DNA of 64,000 nt from Flagellimonas meishanensis (GTDB lineage Bacteria; Bacteroidota; Bacteroidia; Flavobacteriales; Flavobacteriaceae): NCBI RefSeq assembly GCF_019880545.1, contig NZ_JAINVW010000001.1, positions 434,001 to 498,000 of the forward strand, read 5' to 3'. Shown piece by piece: positions 17,332-27,362 of the stretch; position 1 is the first letter of the stretch; each line of letters opens with the position of its first letter. Below the pieces are notes generated by a model. The model saw only the letters and a list, made by a program, of their open reading frames with translations, was not told the DNA's origin and ran no database searches. Position numbers and translations under genes: made by a program.

Positions 17332-18198
17332 ATGGATACAAAGGAACTTCTTAAAAAAGTACGTAAGATCGAGATAAAGACCCGGCGTCTATCCGATCAC
17401 ATCTTTGGTGGGGAATACCATTCTGCCTTTAAGGGACGGGGAATGACCTTCAGTGAGGTACGGCAGTATCAATTTGGTGATGATGTGCGAAGTATTGACT
17501 GGAACGTGACCGCACGATACAATGAGCCCTTTGTAAAAGTATTTGAGGAGGAACGGGAACTGACCATGATGCTGATGGTCGATGTCAGCGGATCGGAGTT
17601 CTTTGGCACCAAAAACCAATTCAAAAAGGAAATCATCACGGAAATCTCGGCCACCCTTGCCTTTTCTGCCATGCAGAACAACGATAAAGTGGGGTTGATT
17701 CTCTTTTCTGATGAAGTGGAACTTTTTATTCCACCAAAAAAGGGTAAGAGCCACGTGCTGCGCATAATAAGGGAACTGTTGGAATTCACCCCAAAGAGCA
17801 ACAAGACCAATATTGCCGAGACCCTCAAGTTCCTGACCAATGTAATGAAGAAAAAGGCCATTGTTTTTGTCCTGTCTGATTTTATTGCCGATGATTATGA
17901 CAACACCTTAAGAATTGTGGGCAACAAACATGATGTAACGGGCATTCGAGTTTTTGACCACCGTGAGGAATCCATTCCCAACCTGGGCATGGTGCAAATG
18001 GAGGATGCCGAGACAGGGACCTTGCAACTAGTGAACACACAATCCAAAAAAGTGCGCATGGCCTATGGCCAATTTCATCAGAACAAGGTGAATTATTTCC
18101 AAGAATCGTTTACCAAGGCGGGATGTGGGGTCATCCATTGCCGAACGGACGAAAGCTACGTGAAAAAACTGTTGGGATATTTTAAAAGAAGAGTGTAA
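17332..18198 (+). CDS. DUF58 domain protein of the moxR/bat operon
   Basis: 288 residues from the ATG at 17332 (a TTG nine bases upstream is possible). DUF58 proteins carry a VWA-like fold: the conserved entry FGGEYHSAFKGRGMTFSEVRQYQFGDDVRSIDWNVTAR is split here by position, with the arginine/aspartate-rich core around residues 27-62, and the MIDAS motif DVSGS near 84. It has no signal peptide and is probably cytosolic, consistent with interaction with MoxR. The next gene starts on the last base of its stop codon, indicating tight coupling. Confidence 0.9.
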   Translation: MDTKELLKKVRKIEIKTRRLSDHIFGGEYHSAFKGRGMTFSEVRQYQFGDDVRSIDWNVTARYNEPFVKVFEEERELTMMLMVDVSGSEFFGTKNQFKKEIITEISATLAFSAMQNNDKVGLILFSDEVELFIPPKKGKSHVLRIIRELLEFTPKSNKTNIAETLKFLTNVMKKKAIVFVLSDFIADDYDNTLRIVGNKHDVTGIRVFDHREESIPNLGMVQMEDAETGTLQLVNTQSKKVRMAYGQFHQNKVNYFQESFTKAGCGVIHCRTDESYVKKLLGYFKRRV

Positions 18199-19859
18199 TG
18201 GAACAGCGGAAAACAAAATCAAGGGTTTTGGGTCTCCAGTCGCTGGGAACCGTGGTCCTTTTTTGTTTCTTTTTGATGTTTCCCACACTTGGTATTGGGC
18301 AAAGCGGGCCAAGGATTTCTGCCAAAGTGGATACCGTTTCCATAAAAATTGGTGAACAGATCCAGTATAAGATAACCGTGGAAGCTGATTCCACCGCCAT
18401 TGTTCACTTTCCCGAAGGGCAGACCTTCTCTCCCCTGGAAACCGTTGAGGCCCTAATGATCGATACCACAAAAAACAAGGGCCGGGTAATTCTTCAGCGC
18501 ATTTATGCACTTACCCAATTTGATAGTGGCGCCTACACCATCCCTCCTCAACGGATAGCCATTAATGAGCAGCCTTTTTTTACCGATTCGTTCCAAATAA
18601 AGGTGGCTGATGTGGCCGTGGATACGACCAAGCAGAAAATGTACGACATCAAGCCATTGATGCAAGTACAGAAAAGTAATGCCAAACTTTGGTGGACCCT
18701 ATTTTGGGTGCTGTTGGCCTTGGCCATCATTGGAGGTCTGGTCTATTGGTTCTTTCTTAGAAAGAAACCGCTGACCGAAGAGGAAAAAGAAGCATTGTTG
18801 CCCCCGTATGACCGAGCGCTTTTGGAACTTAAAAAGTTGGAAAACTCCAGGTACCTCATTCAGGATGAGTATAAAAAATACTACTCCGAGTTGACCGATA
18901 TTGTCCGATCCTATCTGGAAGAGGATGTTCATGTCTCAGCCATGGAGAGCACAACCTCCGAATTGATCACCAAACTGGAAATGCTAAAGGACAGTGGGGA
19001 ATTGAATTTGGAGGATGAAACCATCAGGCAGTTTCAAAAAATATTGCAAACGGCCGACCTTGTAAAATTCGCCAAATCCAAACCGGAAATATCCGTTGCG
19101 GAACAAGACAGAAAACTGGTGGAGGATATTGTTATCAAAACACATGAGGCGCTACCTGAACCCACTGAGGACGAATTGTTGCTGAATGAAGAATATTTGG
19201 AAGAGCTTGCCAGAAAAAAGCAACGCAAACGAATCTACTGGGCGGCGGCCATATTTATTGGAGTGCTCTTTTTGGGCAGTGGCCTTTCGGTGGCTTATTT
19301 TGGTTTTAAGGAGGTAAGGGATGCCGTATTTGGTTATCCCACAAAAGACCTTTTGGAAGGGGAATGGGTGTCCAGCAGTTATGGATATCCCCCCATTGAA
19401 CTGGAAACACCCGATGTACTTGTCCGGCAAGAGGTGAAATTGCCCCCCGAAACCGAAGAACTGATCAAAGAGCTACAGACTTTTTCCTACGGGAGTTATG
19501 TAGGTGTCTTTTCCGTAGCCACCAGTTCGGTGACGTACAAAGAACAAAGTGACCCCAATTTTGAAGCCGTTATTGGTTCCACCTTGGCATCCTTTGAAAG
19601 TTTGGGCCTAAGGAACATCATAACCAAACAAGAAGAGTTCGCGACAAAATCCGGAGTTCTAGGATTAAAGACCTTCGGAACGGGTAGTTTTAAAGATGAT
19701 CGGAGCACTTCTTCCGGAAAGGCAAAATATAACATCCTCACCTTTGGCGGAAAAGGCTTTGTGCAACAAGTGGTGATCACCTGGGAAGAAGGAGATGACT
19801 ATGCGGAGGATATCGTGACCCGAATATTGGGCAGTTTGGACGTAAAAACACAAGTGTAG
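18198..19859 (+). CDS. Bat-operon exported membrane protein with two TM helices
   Basis: 553 residues. An N-terminal signal (about 12-35, ending GIGQ) leads a periplasmic beta-type domain (about 38-145) that resembles the first domain of BatD, with VSIKIGEQIQYKITVEAD. A transmembrane helix at 170-190 is followed by a cytosolic charged segment similar to DUF4381-type regions (EEEKEALLPPYDRALLELKKLE ... DIVRSYLEEDV; here the long helix is quoted only in part), a second transmembrane helix near 350-370, and a C-terminal domain. Its position between the DUF58 gene and batA is typical for Bacteroidota. Exact function unknown; it probably anchors the complex at the inner membrane. Confidence 0.7.
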   Translation: MEQRKTKSRVLGLQSLGTVVLFCFFLMFPTLGIGQSGPRISAKVDTVSIKIGEQIQYKITVEADSTAIVHFPEGQTFSPLETVEALMIDTTKNKGRVILQRIYALTQFDSGAYTIPPQRIAINEQPFFTDSFQIKVADVAVDTTKQKMYDIKPLMQVQKSNAKLWWTLFWVLLALAIIGGLVYWFFLRKKPLTEEEKEALLPPYDRALLELKKLENSRYLIQDEYKKYYSELTDIVRSYLEEDVHVSAMESTTSELITKLEMLKDSGELNLEDETIRQFQKILQTADLVKFAKSKPEISVAEQDRKLVEDIVIKTHEALPEPTEDELLLNEEYLEELARKKQRKRIYWAAAIFIGVLFLGSGLSVAYFGFKEVRDAVFGYPTKDLLEGEWVSSSYGYPPIELETPDVLVRQEVKLPPETEELIKELQTFSYGSYVGVFSVATSSVTYKEQSDPNFEAVIGSTLASFESLGLRNIITKQEEFATKSGVLGLKTFGTGSFKDDRSTSSGKAKYNILTFGGKGFVQQVVITWEEGDDYAEDIVTRILGSLDVKTQV

Positions 19860-20858
19860 ATGTTTGAAAATATAGAATTCGCAAATCCACAGTTCTTCTG
19901 GTTGCTACTTTCGCTTCCATTGGCTTTGCTATGGTATTTTTTCAAGCGCAAAAAAGAGGTCGCCTCGTTAAGAATATCAAGTATCAAAGGATTTAATGTT
20001 TCCGACTGGACATCGAAGCTCAGACCTTTGCTGTTTGTGCTGCGACTCCTGTCCCTCACTTTGATAATAACCGCCCTGGCACGACCCCAAACGGAAGACA
20101 TATCCACCCGTACCAAGACCACCAAGGGCATCGACATTGTCATGGCCATAGACGTTTCGTCCAGTATGCTGGCGCGCGACCTAAAACCAAATCGCTTGTC
20201 GGCGCTCAAGGAAGTGGCAGCCAGTTTTATAAAAGAACGCCCAAACGACCGTATTGGTTTGGTGGGCTATGCAGGGGAAAGCTATACCAAGACCCCTATT
20301 ACCAGCGACAAGAGCATCGTATTGAACGCACTTCGAGAGATTACCTATGGAGAACTGGAAGATGGTACGGCCATTGGAATGGGGTTGGCCACTTCGGTGA
20401 ACCGCCTTAAGGAAAGCAAAGCCATAAGCAAAGTCATCATTTTGCTGACGGATGGCGTGAACAATTCTGGGTTCATCGAACCAAAAACAGCTGCCGATCT
20501 CGCCGTGGAATTCGGAATAAAGACATATACCATAGGATTGGGAACCAATGGCAATGCCCTGTCCCCTATAGCATATAATAGGGATGGAACGTTCAGATAC
20601 GGCATGCGCCAAGTGGAAATTGATGAAGAACTCTTGAAGGAAATCGCCCAGGCCACGGGAGGAAAATATTTCAGGGCCACGGATAATGAAAAGCTGGAAG
20701 AAATCTACGATGAGATCAACAAGTTGGAAAAGACGGAGATAGAAGAGTTCAAGTATTACAAATATGAAGAAAAATTCAGGCCGCTGATTCTTTTGGCAGG
20801 GGCTTTGTTGTTAATTGAATGGGCATTGCGCAATTCGGTGTTTAAAAGTTTTATTTAG
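19860..20858 (+). CDS. batA: BatA, VWA-domain membrane protein
   Basis: 332 residues. Two N-terminal hydrophobic helices (about 12-30 and 55-75), a von Willebrand factor A domain at about 85-280 and a C-terminal transmembrane helix (about 305-325). The MIDAS motif is intact (AIDVSSSMLARDLKPNR), with a second metal-site Thr in TPITSD and the DG of LLTDGVNNSG. BatA/BatB are paired VWA proteins of the bat (Bacteroides aerotolerance) cluster, thought to act in the periplasm together with MoxR. The gene follows the previous stop directly and precedes batB by three bases. Confidence 0.9.
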   Translation: MFENIEFANPQFFWLLLSLPLALLWYFFKRKKEVASLRISSIKGFNVSDWTSKLRPLLFVLRLLSLTLIITALARPQTEDISTRTKTTKGIDIVMAIDVSSSMLARDLKPNRLSALKEVAASFIKERPNDRIGLVGYAGESYTKTPITSDKSIVLNALREITYGELEDGTAIGMGLATSVNRLKESKAISKVIILLTDGVNNSGFIEPKTAADLAVEFGIKTYTIGLGTNGNALSPIAYNRDGTFRYGMRQVEIDEELLKEIAQATGGKYFRATDNEKLEEIYDEINKLEKTEIEEFKYYKYEEKFRPLILLAGALLLIEWALRNSVFKSFI

Positions 20859-20861
20859 GAC

Positions 20862-21908
20862 ATGATCCAATTCGACGAAAAAATATATTTCTACCTCTTG
20901 GCCATTGTTCCGGTAATGGTCCTGGCCTTTTTGTTCCTTCAGGTTTGGAAAAGAAAGACCCAGCGTCAATTTGCCACATCGGGCCTGTTGCGTCGCCTCG
21001 CCCCGGATAAGTCCAGTTTTAAGTCTGCCCTAAAATTGATATTCTTCCTGGCCGGTTTGGCCTTCTTGATCATGGGATTGGTAAATCCAAAAATTGGCAC
21101 CAAGCTGGAAACGGTAAAACGTGAAGGGGTCGACATTGTATTTGCCGTGGATGTGTCCAAGAGTATGTTGGCGGAAGACATTGCCCCAAACCGATTGGAA
21201 AAAGCCAAAAGACTGGTCTCCGAAATCATCAACCAACTTGCCAGTGATCGTATTGGAATTATTGCCTATGCAGGTCAGGCATATCCCCAACTCCCCATTA
21301 CAACGGACTACGGTGCCGCCAAAATGTTCCTGCAAAGCATGAACACCGACATGCTTTCATCCCAGGGGACGGCCATTGATGCGGCCATTGAATTGGCAAG
21401 TACCTATTATGATGACGCCGAACAGACCAATCGGGTCCTGTTCATTGTCTCCGATGGGGAAGACCATTCCGAAAGATCTACCATTGATGCTGTGGAACTC
21501 GCCATACAAAATGGCATCCGGGTGTTTACCATAGGAGTGGGCAAATCGAAAGGTGCGCCAATTCCCATCAAAAGAAACGGTGTGGTGGAACAGTTGAAAA
21601 AAGACAGTCAGGGGGAAGTGGTGATTACCCGCCTGAACGAATCGGTCCTTTTGGAAATTGCCAAAGAAGGCAATGGTGAATACATTGATGGTACAAACAC
21701 GGAAAAATCCGTGGAATACATTAAGGAACAGCTTGACCAAATGGACAAGAAAGAGTTTGAGGCCAAACAATTTGCCGAGTACAAGGACCAATTCCAATGG
21801 TTTCTCGGTCTGGGGTTTTTATTTTTATTTTTGGATATCTTTCTCCTGGACAGGAAAACCCAATGGTTGAAAAAACTAAATCTTTTTAATGAAAATGGCC
21901 ATGAATAG
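20862..21908 (+). CDS. batB: BatB, VWA-domain membrane protein
   Basis: 348 residues with the same layout as BatA: two hydrophobic N-terminal helices, VWA domain with MIDAS AVDVSKSMLAEDIAPNR near residue 92 and FIVSDGEDHSERS near 195, and a C-terminal transmembrane helix ending in a basic tail. The shared motif spacing shows that batA and batB arose by duplication. The end of the gene overlaps the start of batC by 20 bases, which suggests translational coupling. Confidence 0.9.
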   Translation: MIQFDEKIYFYLLAIVPVMVLAFLFLQVWKRKTQRQFATSGLLRRLAPDKSSFKSALKLIFFLAGLAFLIMGLVNPKIGTKLETVKREGVDIVFAVDVSKSMLAEDIAPNRLEKAKRLVSEIINQLASDRIGIIAYAGQAYPQLPITTDYGAAKMFLQSMNTDMLSSQGTAIDAAIELASTYYDDAEQTNRVLFIVSDGEDHSERSTIDAVELAIQNGIRVFTIGVGKSKGAPIPIKRNGVVEQLKKDSQGEVVITRLNESVLLEIAKEGNGEYIDGTNTEKSVEYIKEQLDQMDKKEFEAKQFAEYKDQFQWFLGLGFLFLFLDIFLLDRKTQWLKKLNLFNENGHE

Positions 21909-22782
21909 GATACGATTGATTTTTGGGTTCATGCTTGTTCTTGGAGTTGCTGTTGAAGCCCAGGAAAATCCTGCCGAAGAGCAGGCCAAAAGAGCGCTTA
22001 AAACCTCTACAAACCTTACCTGGGAGGCCAACAAGGAATTGACTGCGAACGATTTTACCTCAGCAGAGGCCACCTATAGAAGGGCCATTTCAAAGAGCAA
22101 ACAAAATGCGGCCGCTCCCTACAATCTTGGTAACGCGTACTACAACCGTGAAAGTTTTGGTGAGGCTTTTGGCAGTTTCAAACGAGCAGGCGAAGTGGCC
22201 GAGGAAAAACCCGAAAAACACAAGGCCTATCACAATATGGGCAATGTGTTCATGAAGAACAAAGAATACCAAAAAGCGGTAGAAGCCTACAAAGAGGCCC
22301 TGCGTAACGATCCCAACGACGATGAGACCCGCTATAACCTAGCTCTTGCCAAAAAAATGCTCGAAAAAGAACAGGACGAGCAAAAGAATGATGACAACCA
22401 AGGTGGTGAGGACAATAAGGACCAACAGGATCAACAAGATCAGAACCAAGATCAAAATCAAGGTGGTGACAATGAAAAACAGGATGAAGGGGAGCAAAAT
22501 GAGGATGAGAACAAGGACAAGGGAGATGATGGGGAAAATGGAGAGGACAAGCCAGAAGAAAACCAAAAAGGTGACGGAGACAAGAAAAAGGAGGAGCAAA
22601 AGAAACCCAACGAAGGCGACCAACCTGAAGAGCAAAAACAACAGCCAAGGCCAAATGAGCTTTCAAAGCAACAGATACAAAACCTGCTAGAGGCCATGCA
22701 GAATGAGGAAAAAAAGGTGCAGGAAAAAATGGAGGCCCGAAAAGTGCGCGGCAAAAAAATCAAGAACGAAAAGGACTGGTAA
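21889..22782 (+). CDS. batC: BatC, TPR protein with acidic low-complexity tail
   Basis: 297 residues. A signal peptide (about 1-25, ending VEAQ) is followed by tetratricopeptide repeats at 45-160 (AAPYNLGNAYYNRESFGEAF; KAYHNMGNVFMKNKEYQKAV), then a long low-complexity stretch at about 163-265 rich in Asp, Gln, Asn, Glu and Lys, and a basic Lys-rich end. The low-complexity part creates large spurious reading frames on both strands. TPRs bind partner proteins, probably BatA/B. I use the ATG at 21889; ATGs at 21895 and 21901 are equally possible and would shorten the overlap with batB. Confidence 0.85.
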   Translation: MKMAMNRIRLIFGFMLVLGVAVEAQENPAEEQAKRALKTSTNLTWEANKELTANDFTSAEATYRRAISKSKQNAAAPYNLGNAYYNRESFGEAFGSFKRAGEVAEEKPEKHKAYHNMGNVFMKNKEYQKAVEAYKEALRNDPNDDETRYNLALAKKMLEKEQDEQKNDDNQGGEDNKDQQDQQDQNQDQNQGGDNEKQDEGEQNEDENKDKGDDGENGEDKPEENQKGDGDKKKEEQKKPNEGDQPEEQKQQPRPNELSKQQIQNLLEAMQNEEKKVQEKMEARKVRGKKIKNEKDW

Positions 22783-24566
22783 TGCTGTTGGTAAAGGGTA
22801 AAATACTGTTTTCGCTAGGTTTAGCCCTAATTTTTGGGTCACTGGCCCATGCACAGGAAGAAGAGGTTTCCTTTGAAATGAAGCTAAGCAGGGAAAAACT
22901 GGGAATCAACGAGCGGTTAAGGGTAGAGTTTACCATGAACAAGGATGGGGATAATTTCAACCCACCTGCCTTTGAAGGGTTCAAGGTCGTGATGGGGCCC
23001 TCCCAATCCATAAGTTCCTCATGGATCAATGGAAAACGAAGTTTTTCCAAAACTTATTCCTATATTTTATTACCAACGGCCAGGGGAAGGTTCACCATAA
23101 AGCAAGCCACCATTGAAATTGCTGGTGAAACCTACAAAACACTTCCACAAACCGTGGAGGTTACCGCCGCAGTCGACAAACCCGACGCAGAAAAAACCGT
23201 GGATGATGTTGCCGATGAAAACCTGCATCTGGTTGCGGAGGTTTCCAAGGGAAATCCCTATCTCAACGAAGCCGTTACCGTGGTTTACAAGCTCTATGTG
23301 AGTCCAAACATCAGCGTCACCAATTATCGACCATTGGACAACCCGACCTACAACAACTTTTGGAGCCAAGATATTCCAGTGACCAAGCACACCGCCCAAA
23401 ATGGGACCTATCAAGGAAAACCATATCGCTATGTTATCCTGAAAAGGGTAGTACTATATCCACAGAAACCTGGGAAATTGGAAATTGAGCCCTTATCGTT
23501 GGAAATTTTTGTGGATGTTCCCACAAACCGAAGGGATTTCTTTGGGGGCCGTATCTACACCCAAACCACCAAGACCGTTTCGGCAGGAAGAAGGACCATA
23601 AACGTAAAGCCGTTGCCCGAAGCAGGGAAGCCTTTAAATTTTGGAGGGGCCGTTGGCGATTTTGAATTCTCCGTGACCGCTAGCAAAAACCAATTGAACG
23701 CGTCGGAATCGCTTCAGGCCATTGTGGAGGTTTCAGGAAAGGGCAATCTAAAGCTCTTTCAACTTCCCGAACCGGAATTGCCCAGTGCGTTGGAAGTGTA
23801 CGAACCGGAATATGAGGAAAAGGTAACCACATACACCTCTGGTATGGAGGGTGCGGTCTCAAACAATTACACCATAGTGCCTTCTTTTAGGGGGAAATAT
23901 CCCATTCCAAGCATTTCCTTCAGTTATTTTAATCCAGCATCAGAGAAATATGTTACCCTCAATTCAGAAGAGATCAATATCGAGGTCTTGGATGGCCCGG
24001 TAGGCTCCTCCCCCAACAACGCCGTAGTTGGAACACCCAGCAAACAGCTCGTGGTCCCTACGGGAAAACAATTTCATTTTATCAAGATAAAGCCCAATCT
24101 GACCCAAATAGGGACCGACCATTTTTTCGGTTCCAATACCTTTTACATGTTGCTCTTTGCCCCATTGCTCCTTATCCCAATTGCCGTATTCTCATTTAAG
24201 AAACGGGAGGCAATTGCCAGTGATGTGATGGGCAACAAGATAAAAAAGGCCAATAAACTTGCCCGAAAGTATCTTTCCACGGCAAAAAAGGAACTCGGAA
24301 ACAAAGAGGCATTTTACGTGGCTCTTGAAAAAGGCCTCCACAACTACTTAAAGGCAAAGTTAAAAATAGAAACCTCGGAATTCAGCAAGGAAAAAATTAC
24401 CCAGATCTTGACGGACAAGCGCGTGGAAGTGGAGGATGTGAATGGTTTTATCGATTTGCTGAAAAGTTGTGAAATGGCCCGGTATAGCCCATTTTCTGAT
24501 GTGCAAATGCAGAACGATTATGAAAAGGCCAGTGAGATAATATCTAATTTGGATAAGCAGCTATGA
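22782..24566 (+). CDS. batD: BatD, exported oxygen-tolerance family protein
   Basis: 594 residues. A signal peptide (about 1-25, AHAQ) leads repeated beta-sandwich domains typical of the BatD family (SFEMKLSREKLGINERLRVEF near 30; ENLHLVAEVSKGNPYLNEAV near 145; FSVTASKNQLNASESLQAIV near 295), then a transmembrane helix near 452-470 and a cytosolic helical tail. It starts on the last base of the batC stop, and batE starts 4 bases before its end. The repeated domains lie in the periplasm and probably contact the VWA domains of BatA/BatB. Confidence 0.88.
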   Translation: MLLVKGKILFSLGLALIFGSLAHAQEEEVSFEMKLSREKLGINERLRVEFTMNKDGDNFNPPAFEGFKVVMGPSQSISSSWINGKRSFSKTYSYILLPTARGRFTIKQATIEIAGETYKTLPQTVEVTAAVDKPDAEKTVDDVADENLHLVAEVSKGNPYLNEAVTVVYKLYVSPNISVTNYRPLDNPTYNNFWSQDIPVTKHTAQNGTYQGKPYRYVILKRVVLYPQKPGKLEIEPLSLEIFVDVPTNRRDFFGGRIYTQTTKTVSAGRRTINVKPLPEAGKPLNFGGAVGDFEFSVTASKNQLNASESLQAIVEVSGKGNLKLFQLPEPELPSALEVYEPEYEEKVTTYTSGMEGAVSNNYTIVPSFRGKYPIPSISFSYFNPASEKYVTLNSEEINIEVLDGPVGSSPNNAVVGTPSKQLVVPTGKQFHFIKIKPNLTQIGTDHFFGSNTFYMLLFAPLLLIPIAVFSFKKREAIASDVMGNKIKKANKLARKYLSTAKKELGNKEAFYVALEKGLHNYLKAKLKIETSEFSKEKITQILTDKRVEVEDVNGFIDLLKSCEMARYSPFSDVQMQNDYEKASEIISNLDKQL

Positions 24567-25330
24567 AGCGGATAAAACCAATATTGACCCTAATGGGATT
24601 GCTTTCGTTTTTTCCTCTCTTTCCTCAGAACAACGACCTGTTCGACCGGGCAACGGAATACTATAACAACGGAGAGTACACCAAGGCAATGGATCAATAT
24701 CAGCAAATATTGGACAACGGTGAGCATTCCGCTGCACTGTACTTTAACCTTGGCAACTGTAACTATAAATTGAACAATATCGGTCCGAGCATTTATTATT
24801 ATGAAAAAGCCCTTTTGTTGAATCCAAACGACAGTGAAATCCTGAATAATTTGGGCTATGCCCAAAACATGAGGCTGGATGCCATCGAGGAAATTCCCCA
24901 ACCTGACCTTGCACGGCTCTACAACGATTTGGTGAGCCTGTTTTCCTTCGATGAATGGGCCTATCTTGCCGTGCTCCTTGTCATGCTGTTTGTTTTGGGA
25001 TATCTAGGTTACTTTTTTCTGCGGATTGCCAACCAAAAACGAATAGCCTTCATTGCAAGTATTTCCTGTTTGATTTTAGGGGCAATCTGTGTTTTAATGG
25101 CCTATTTGCAGCATCAGGAATTTGAAAACGACAACCCCGCCATTATCTATTCCAAGGAGGTGAAGATTGCCTCGGAACCCAATGATCAAAGTGAGGTTGT
25201 CTTCACCCTGCACGAAGGGACCAAGGTAAACGTGGTGGACAATTTGGGCGATTGGAGCAAAATAAGCATTGCCGATGGACAGACAGGCTGGGTAATGAGC
25301 AACAACTTCAAGCTCTTGAAAGACTTTTAG
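24563..25330 (+). CDS. batE: BatE, TPR plus SH3b-domain membrane protein
   Basis: 255 residues. An N-terminal signal is followed by TPR repeats at 25-100 (ATEYYNNGEYTKAMDQYQQI; ALYFNLGNCNYKLNNIGPSI), two transmembrane helices (about 130-150 and 160-180), then a C-terminal bacterial SH3 domain at about 195-252 (IASEPNDQSEVVFTLHEGTKVNV ... GWVMSNNFKLL, abbreviated). SH3b domains in exported proteins often bind peptidoglycan or peptides. It is the last gene of the bat operon and a 55-base gap follows. Confidence 0.88.
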   Translation: MKRIKPILTLMGLLSFFPLFPQNNDLFDRATEYYNNGEYTKAMDQYQQILDNGEHSAALYFNLGNCNYKLNNIGPSIYYYEKALLLNPNDSEILNNLGYAQNMRLDAIEEIPQPDLARLYNDLVSLFSFDEWAYLAVLLVMLFVLGYLGYFFLRIANQKRIAFIASISCLILGAICVLMAYLQHQEFENDNPAIIYSKEVKIASEPNDQSEVVFTLHEGTKVNVVDNLGDWSKISIADGQTGWVMSNNFKLLKDF

Positions 25331-25385
25331 CCTTTATTTAACAAAAAACAATAGCTTTACTATTACATTTACGAAAACGCAGATC

Positions 25386-25694
25386 GTGCTTAGAGCCATT
25401 GCATTTCCTATTATCGCCTTTTTGCTGATATCTTCCCTATTGGCTCCCCCTGTCATGGTGCTTTTGGACCGCGACTTTTCCATGGCGATGATACTGTCCC
25501 CCGAGGATGAAGATAAAAGCAATGAGCAGGAAGCGGAAAAGAAGTTGGACGAAAAGAATCTTTTCATTACCGATTTCACTGGTCCGCATGGCATGTTTTC
25601 AAAAGAGAGGAAAATAAATCCCACGGAATACGTACCGTCCCTATCAGATTACAAAGCTGATATTCTTGTTCCTCCCCCGCGGTTGGCAGTTTAG
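25386..25694 (+). CDS. Small exported protein, unknown, upstream of SulP gene
   Basis: 102 residues with a GTG start. An N-terminal hydrophobic segment (about 4-28) may be a signal anchor, followed by an acidic stretch (LSPEDEDKSNEQEAEKKLDEK) and a polar C-terminus. No family recognised. The gap before it contains TACATTTA (25365-25372), a 7/8 match to the -7 consensus, so it may start a new transcript that includes the SulP gene 73 bases downstream. Similar short proteins near anion transporters are common in Flavobacteria, from memory rather than from a search. Confidence 0.5.
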   Translation: MLRAIAFPIIAFLLISSLLAPPVMVLLDRDFSMAMILSPEDEDKSNEQEAEKKLDEKNLFITDFTGPHGMFSKERKINPTEYVPSLSDYKADILVPPPRLAV

Positions 25695-25767
25695 TTCTAT
25701 TCGAATTCTCAACACAAATTGCTAACCTTTCCCGCCCATAACATGGGCGTGAACAAAACTAATCATC

Positions 25768-27345
25768 ATGTTCAAGTATTTAAAAAATGACCTGCCCGCA
25801 AGTATTGTGGTATTTTTTGTGGCTCTGCCCCTCTGTTTGGGTATTGCCTTGGCCAGTGGGGCACCATTGTTCTCAGGCCTTATTGCCGGAATCATTGGTG
25901 GAATCGTGGTAGGTTCCCTGAGCGGTTCCCAAATAGGTGTCAGTGGTCCAGCTGCAGGACTGGCTGCCATTGTGCTCACGGCCATTGGAACTTTAGGGGG
26001 TTTTGAAAATTTTCTCGTAGCTGTGGTACTGGGGGGCATCATTCAGATTGTCTTCAGTATTTTAAAAGCCGGGGTCATTGCCTACTATTTTCCATCATCG
26101 GTTATCAAGGGAATGCTCACGGGAATCGGAATCATCATAATCCTGAAACAAATTCCCCATTTCTTTGGCTATGATGCCGATCCTGAGGGCGATTTTGCGT
26201 TTTTCCAGGTTGATGGGGAAAATACCTTTAGTGAAATCATCAACACCTTTAATTTTATAAGCCCAGGTGCAACTTTTATTGCGGTGATCGCCCTGTCCAT
26301 TCTTATTCTCTGGGATAGGGTGCTCAGCAAAAAGGCCAAAATATTTCAGTTGGTGCAGGGGCCTTTGGTAGCCGTTGTGCTCGGCATACTATATTTTATT
26401 TTTACCAAGGACAATCCCTCTTGGTCCATTTCAAGCGAGCATCTGGTCAGTGTGCCCATACCGGAGAGCTTCGATTCACTCAAAGGGCTGCTGACCTTCC
26501 CGAACTTTGCCGTAATTGGAAAGTCTGAAATTTGGATAACTGCCTTCACCATAGCCCTAGTAGCCAGTCTGGAAACCTTGCTGTGCGTGGAAGCCACGGA
26601 TAAACTAGATCCATACAAAAGAACCACCCCTACAAATCGGGAGTTGCTGGCACAGGGTGTTGGCAATAGCATTTCAGGGCTAGTGGGCGGTTTGCCGGTC
26701 ACCCAGGTGATTGTAAGGAGTTCTGCGAACATTCAATCCGGGGGGAGAACCAAGGCATCGGCCATTATCCATGGCTTCTTTCTTTTGATTTCTGTTTTGC
26801 TAATACCGCGGTTGCTCAATATGATCCCCTTATCGGTTTTGGCTGCCATTCTTTTGATTGTGGGATACAAATTGGCCAAACCCAAACTGTTCAAAACCAT
26901 GTATGATCTTGGGTGGAAACAGTTTGTTCCCTTCATTGTAACAATTTTGGGCATCGTTTTCACCGATCTTTTGATCGGTATAGGACTTGGTCTGGGTGTC
27001 GGTATTGTAGTGATTCTCATCAAAAGTTACCAAAACTCCCATTTTTTGCATATTGAGGACAAAAGTAATGGGGCTCATAAAATAAAAATGACGCTTGCCG
27101 AAGAAGTTACATTCTTTAACAAAGGAGCCATACTCAAAGAGTTGGACAGTATCCCGGAAAACTCCTATCTTGAGTTGGATGTTAGGAACACCCGTTATCT
27201 GGACAACGATATCATTGAGATTTTGGATGATTTTTCGGAAAAGGCAAAAAACAAAAACTTGGATATCAAGTTGATATCCGAAAGAGGCATTGTGGAAAAT
27301 CCCGAAAGTTATATCCAATTCTTTAGGCTAAATCCAAAAAAATAA
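25768..27345 (+). CDS. SulP-family anion transporter (probable bicarbonate transporter)
   Basis: 525-residue inner-membrane transporter with about 12-14 hydrophobic segments. Recognisable SulP blocks: PASIVVFFVALPLCLGIALASG near residue 12, SGPAAGLAAIV near 70, the TNRELLAQGVGNSISGLVGGLPVTQVIVRSSANI region near 290, and a short C-terminal STAS domain (about 445-520) with YLELDVRNTRYLDND. SulP carriers move sulfate, bicarbonate or other anions. A beta-carbonic anhydrase gene lies 17 bases downstream and a second SulP gene follows it, which favours bicarbonate as the substrate, probably driven by sodium as in BicA. Confidence 0.88.
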   Translation: MFKYLKNDLPASIVVFFVALPLCLGIALASGAPLFSGLIAGIIGGIVVGSLSGSQIGVSGPAAGLAAIVLTAIGTLGGFENFLVAVVLGGIIQIVFSILKAGVIAYYFPSSVIKGMLTGIGIIIILKQIPHFFGYDADPEGDFAFFQVDGENTFSEIINTFNFISPGATFIAVIALSILILWDRVLSKKAKIFQLVQGPLVAVVLGILYFIFTKDNPSWSISSEHLVSVPIPESFDSLKGLLTFPNFAVIGKSEIWITAFTIALVASLETLLCVEATDKLDPYKRTTPTNRELLAQGVGNSISGLVGGLPVTQVIVRSSANIQSGGRTKASAIIHGFFLLISVLLIPRLLNMIPLSVLAAILLIVGYKLAKPKLFKTMYDLGWKQFVPFIVTILGIVFTDLLIGIGLGLGVGIVVILIKSYQNSHFLHIEDKSNGAHKIKMTLAEEVTFFNKGAILKELDSIPENSYLELDVRNTRYLDNDIIEILDDFSEKAKNKNLDIKLISERGIVENPESYIQFFRLNPKK

Positions 27346-27362
27346 CACGTAACAGAAGAATA

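Noticed and set aside
22339..22763. Long frames on both strands opposite and within batC
   Set aside because: They arise from the Asp/Gln/Glu/Lys low-complexity codons of BatC and have extreme composition.
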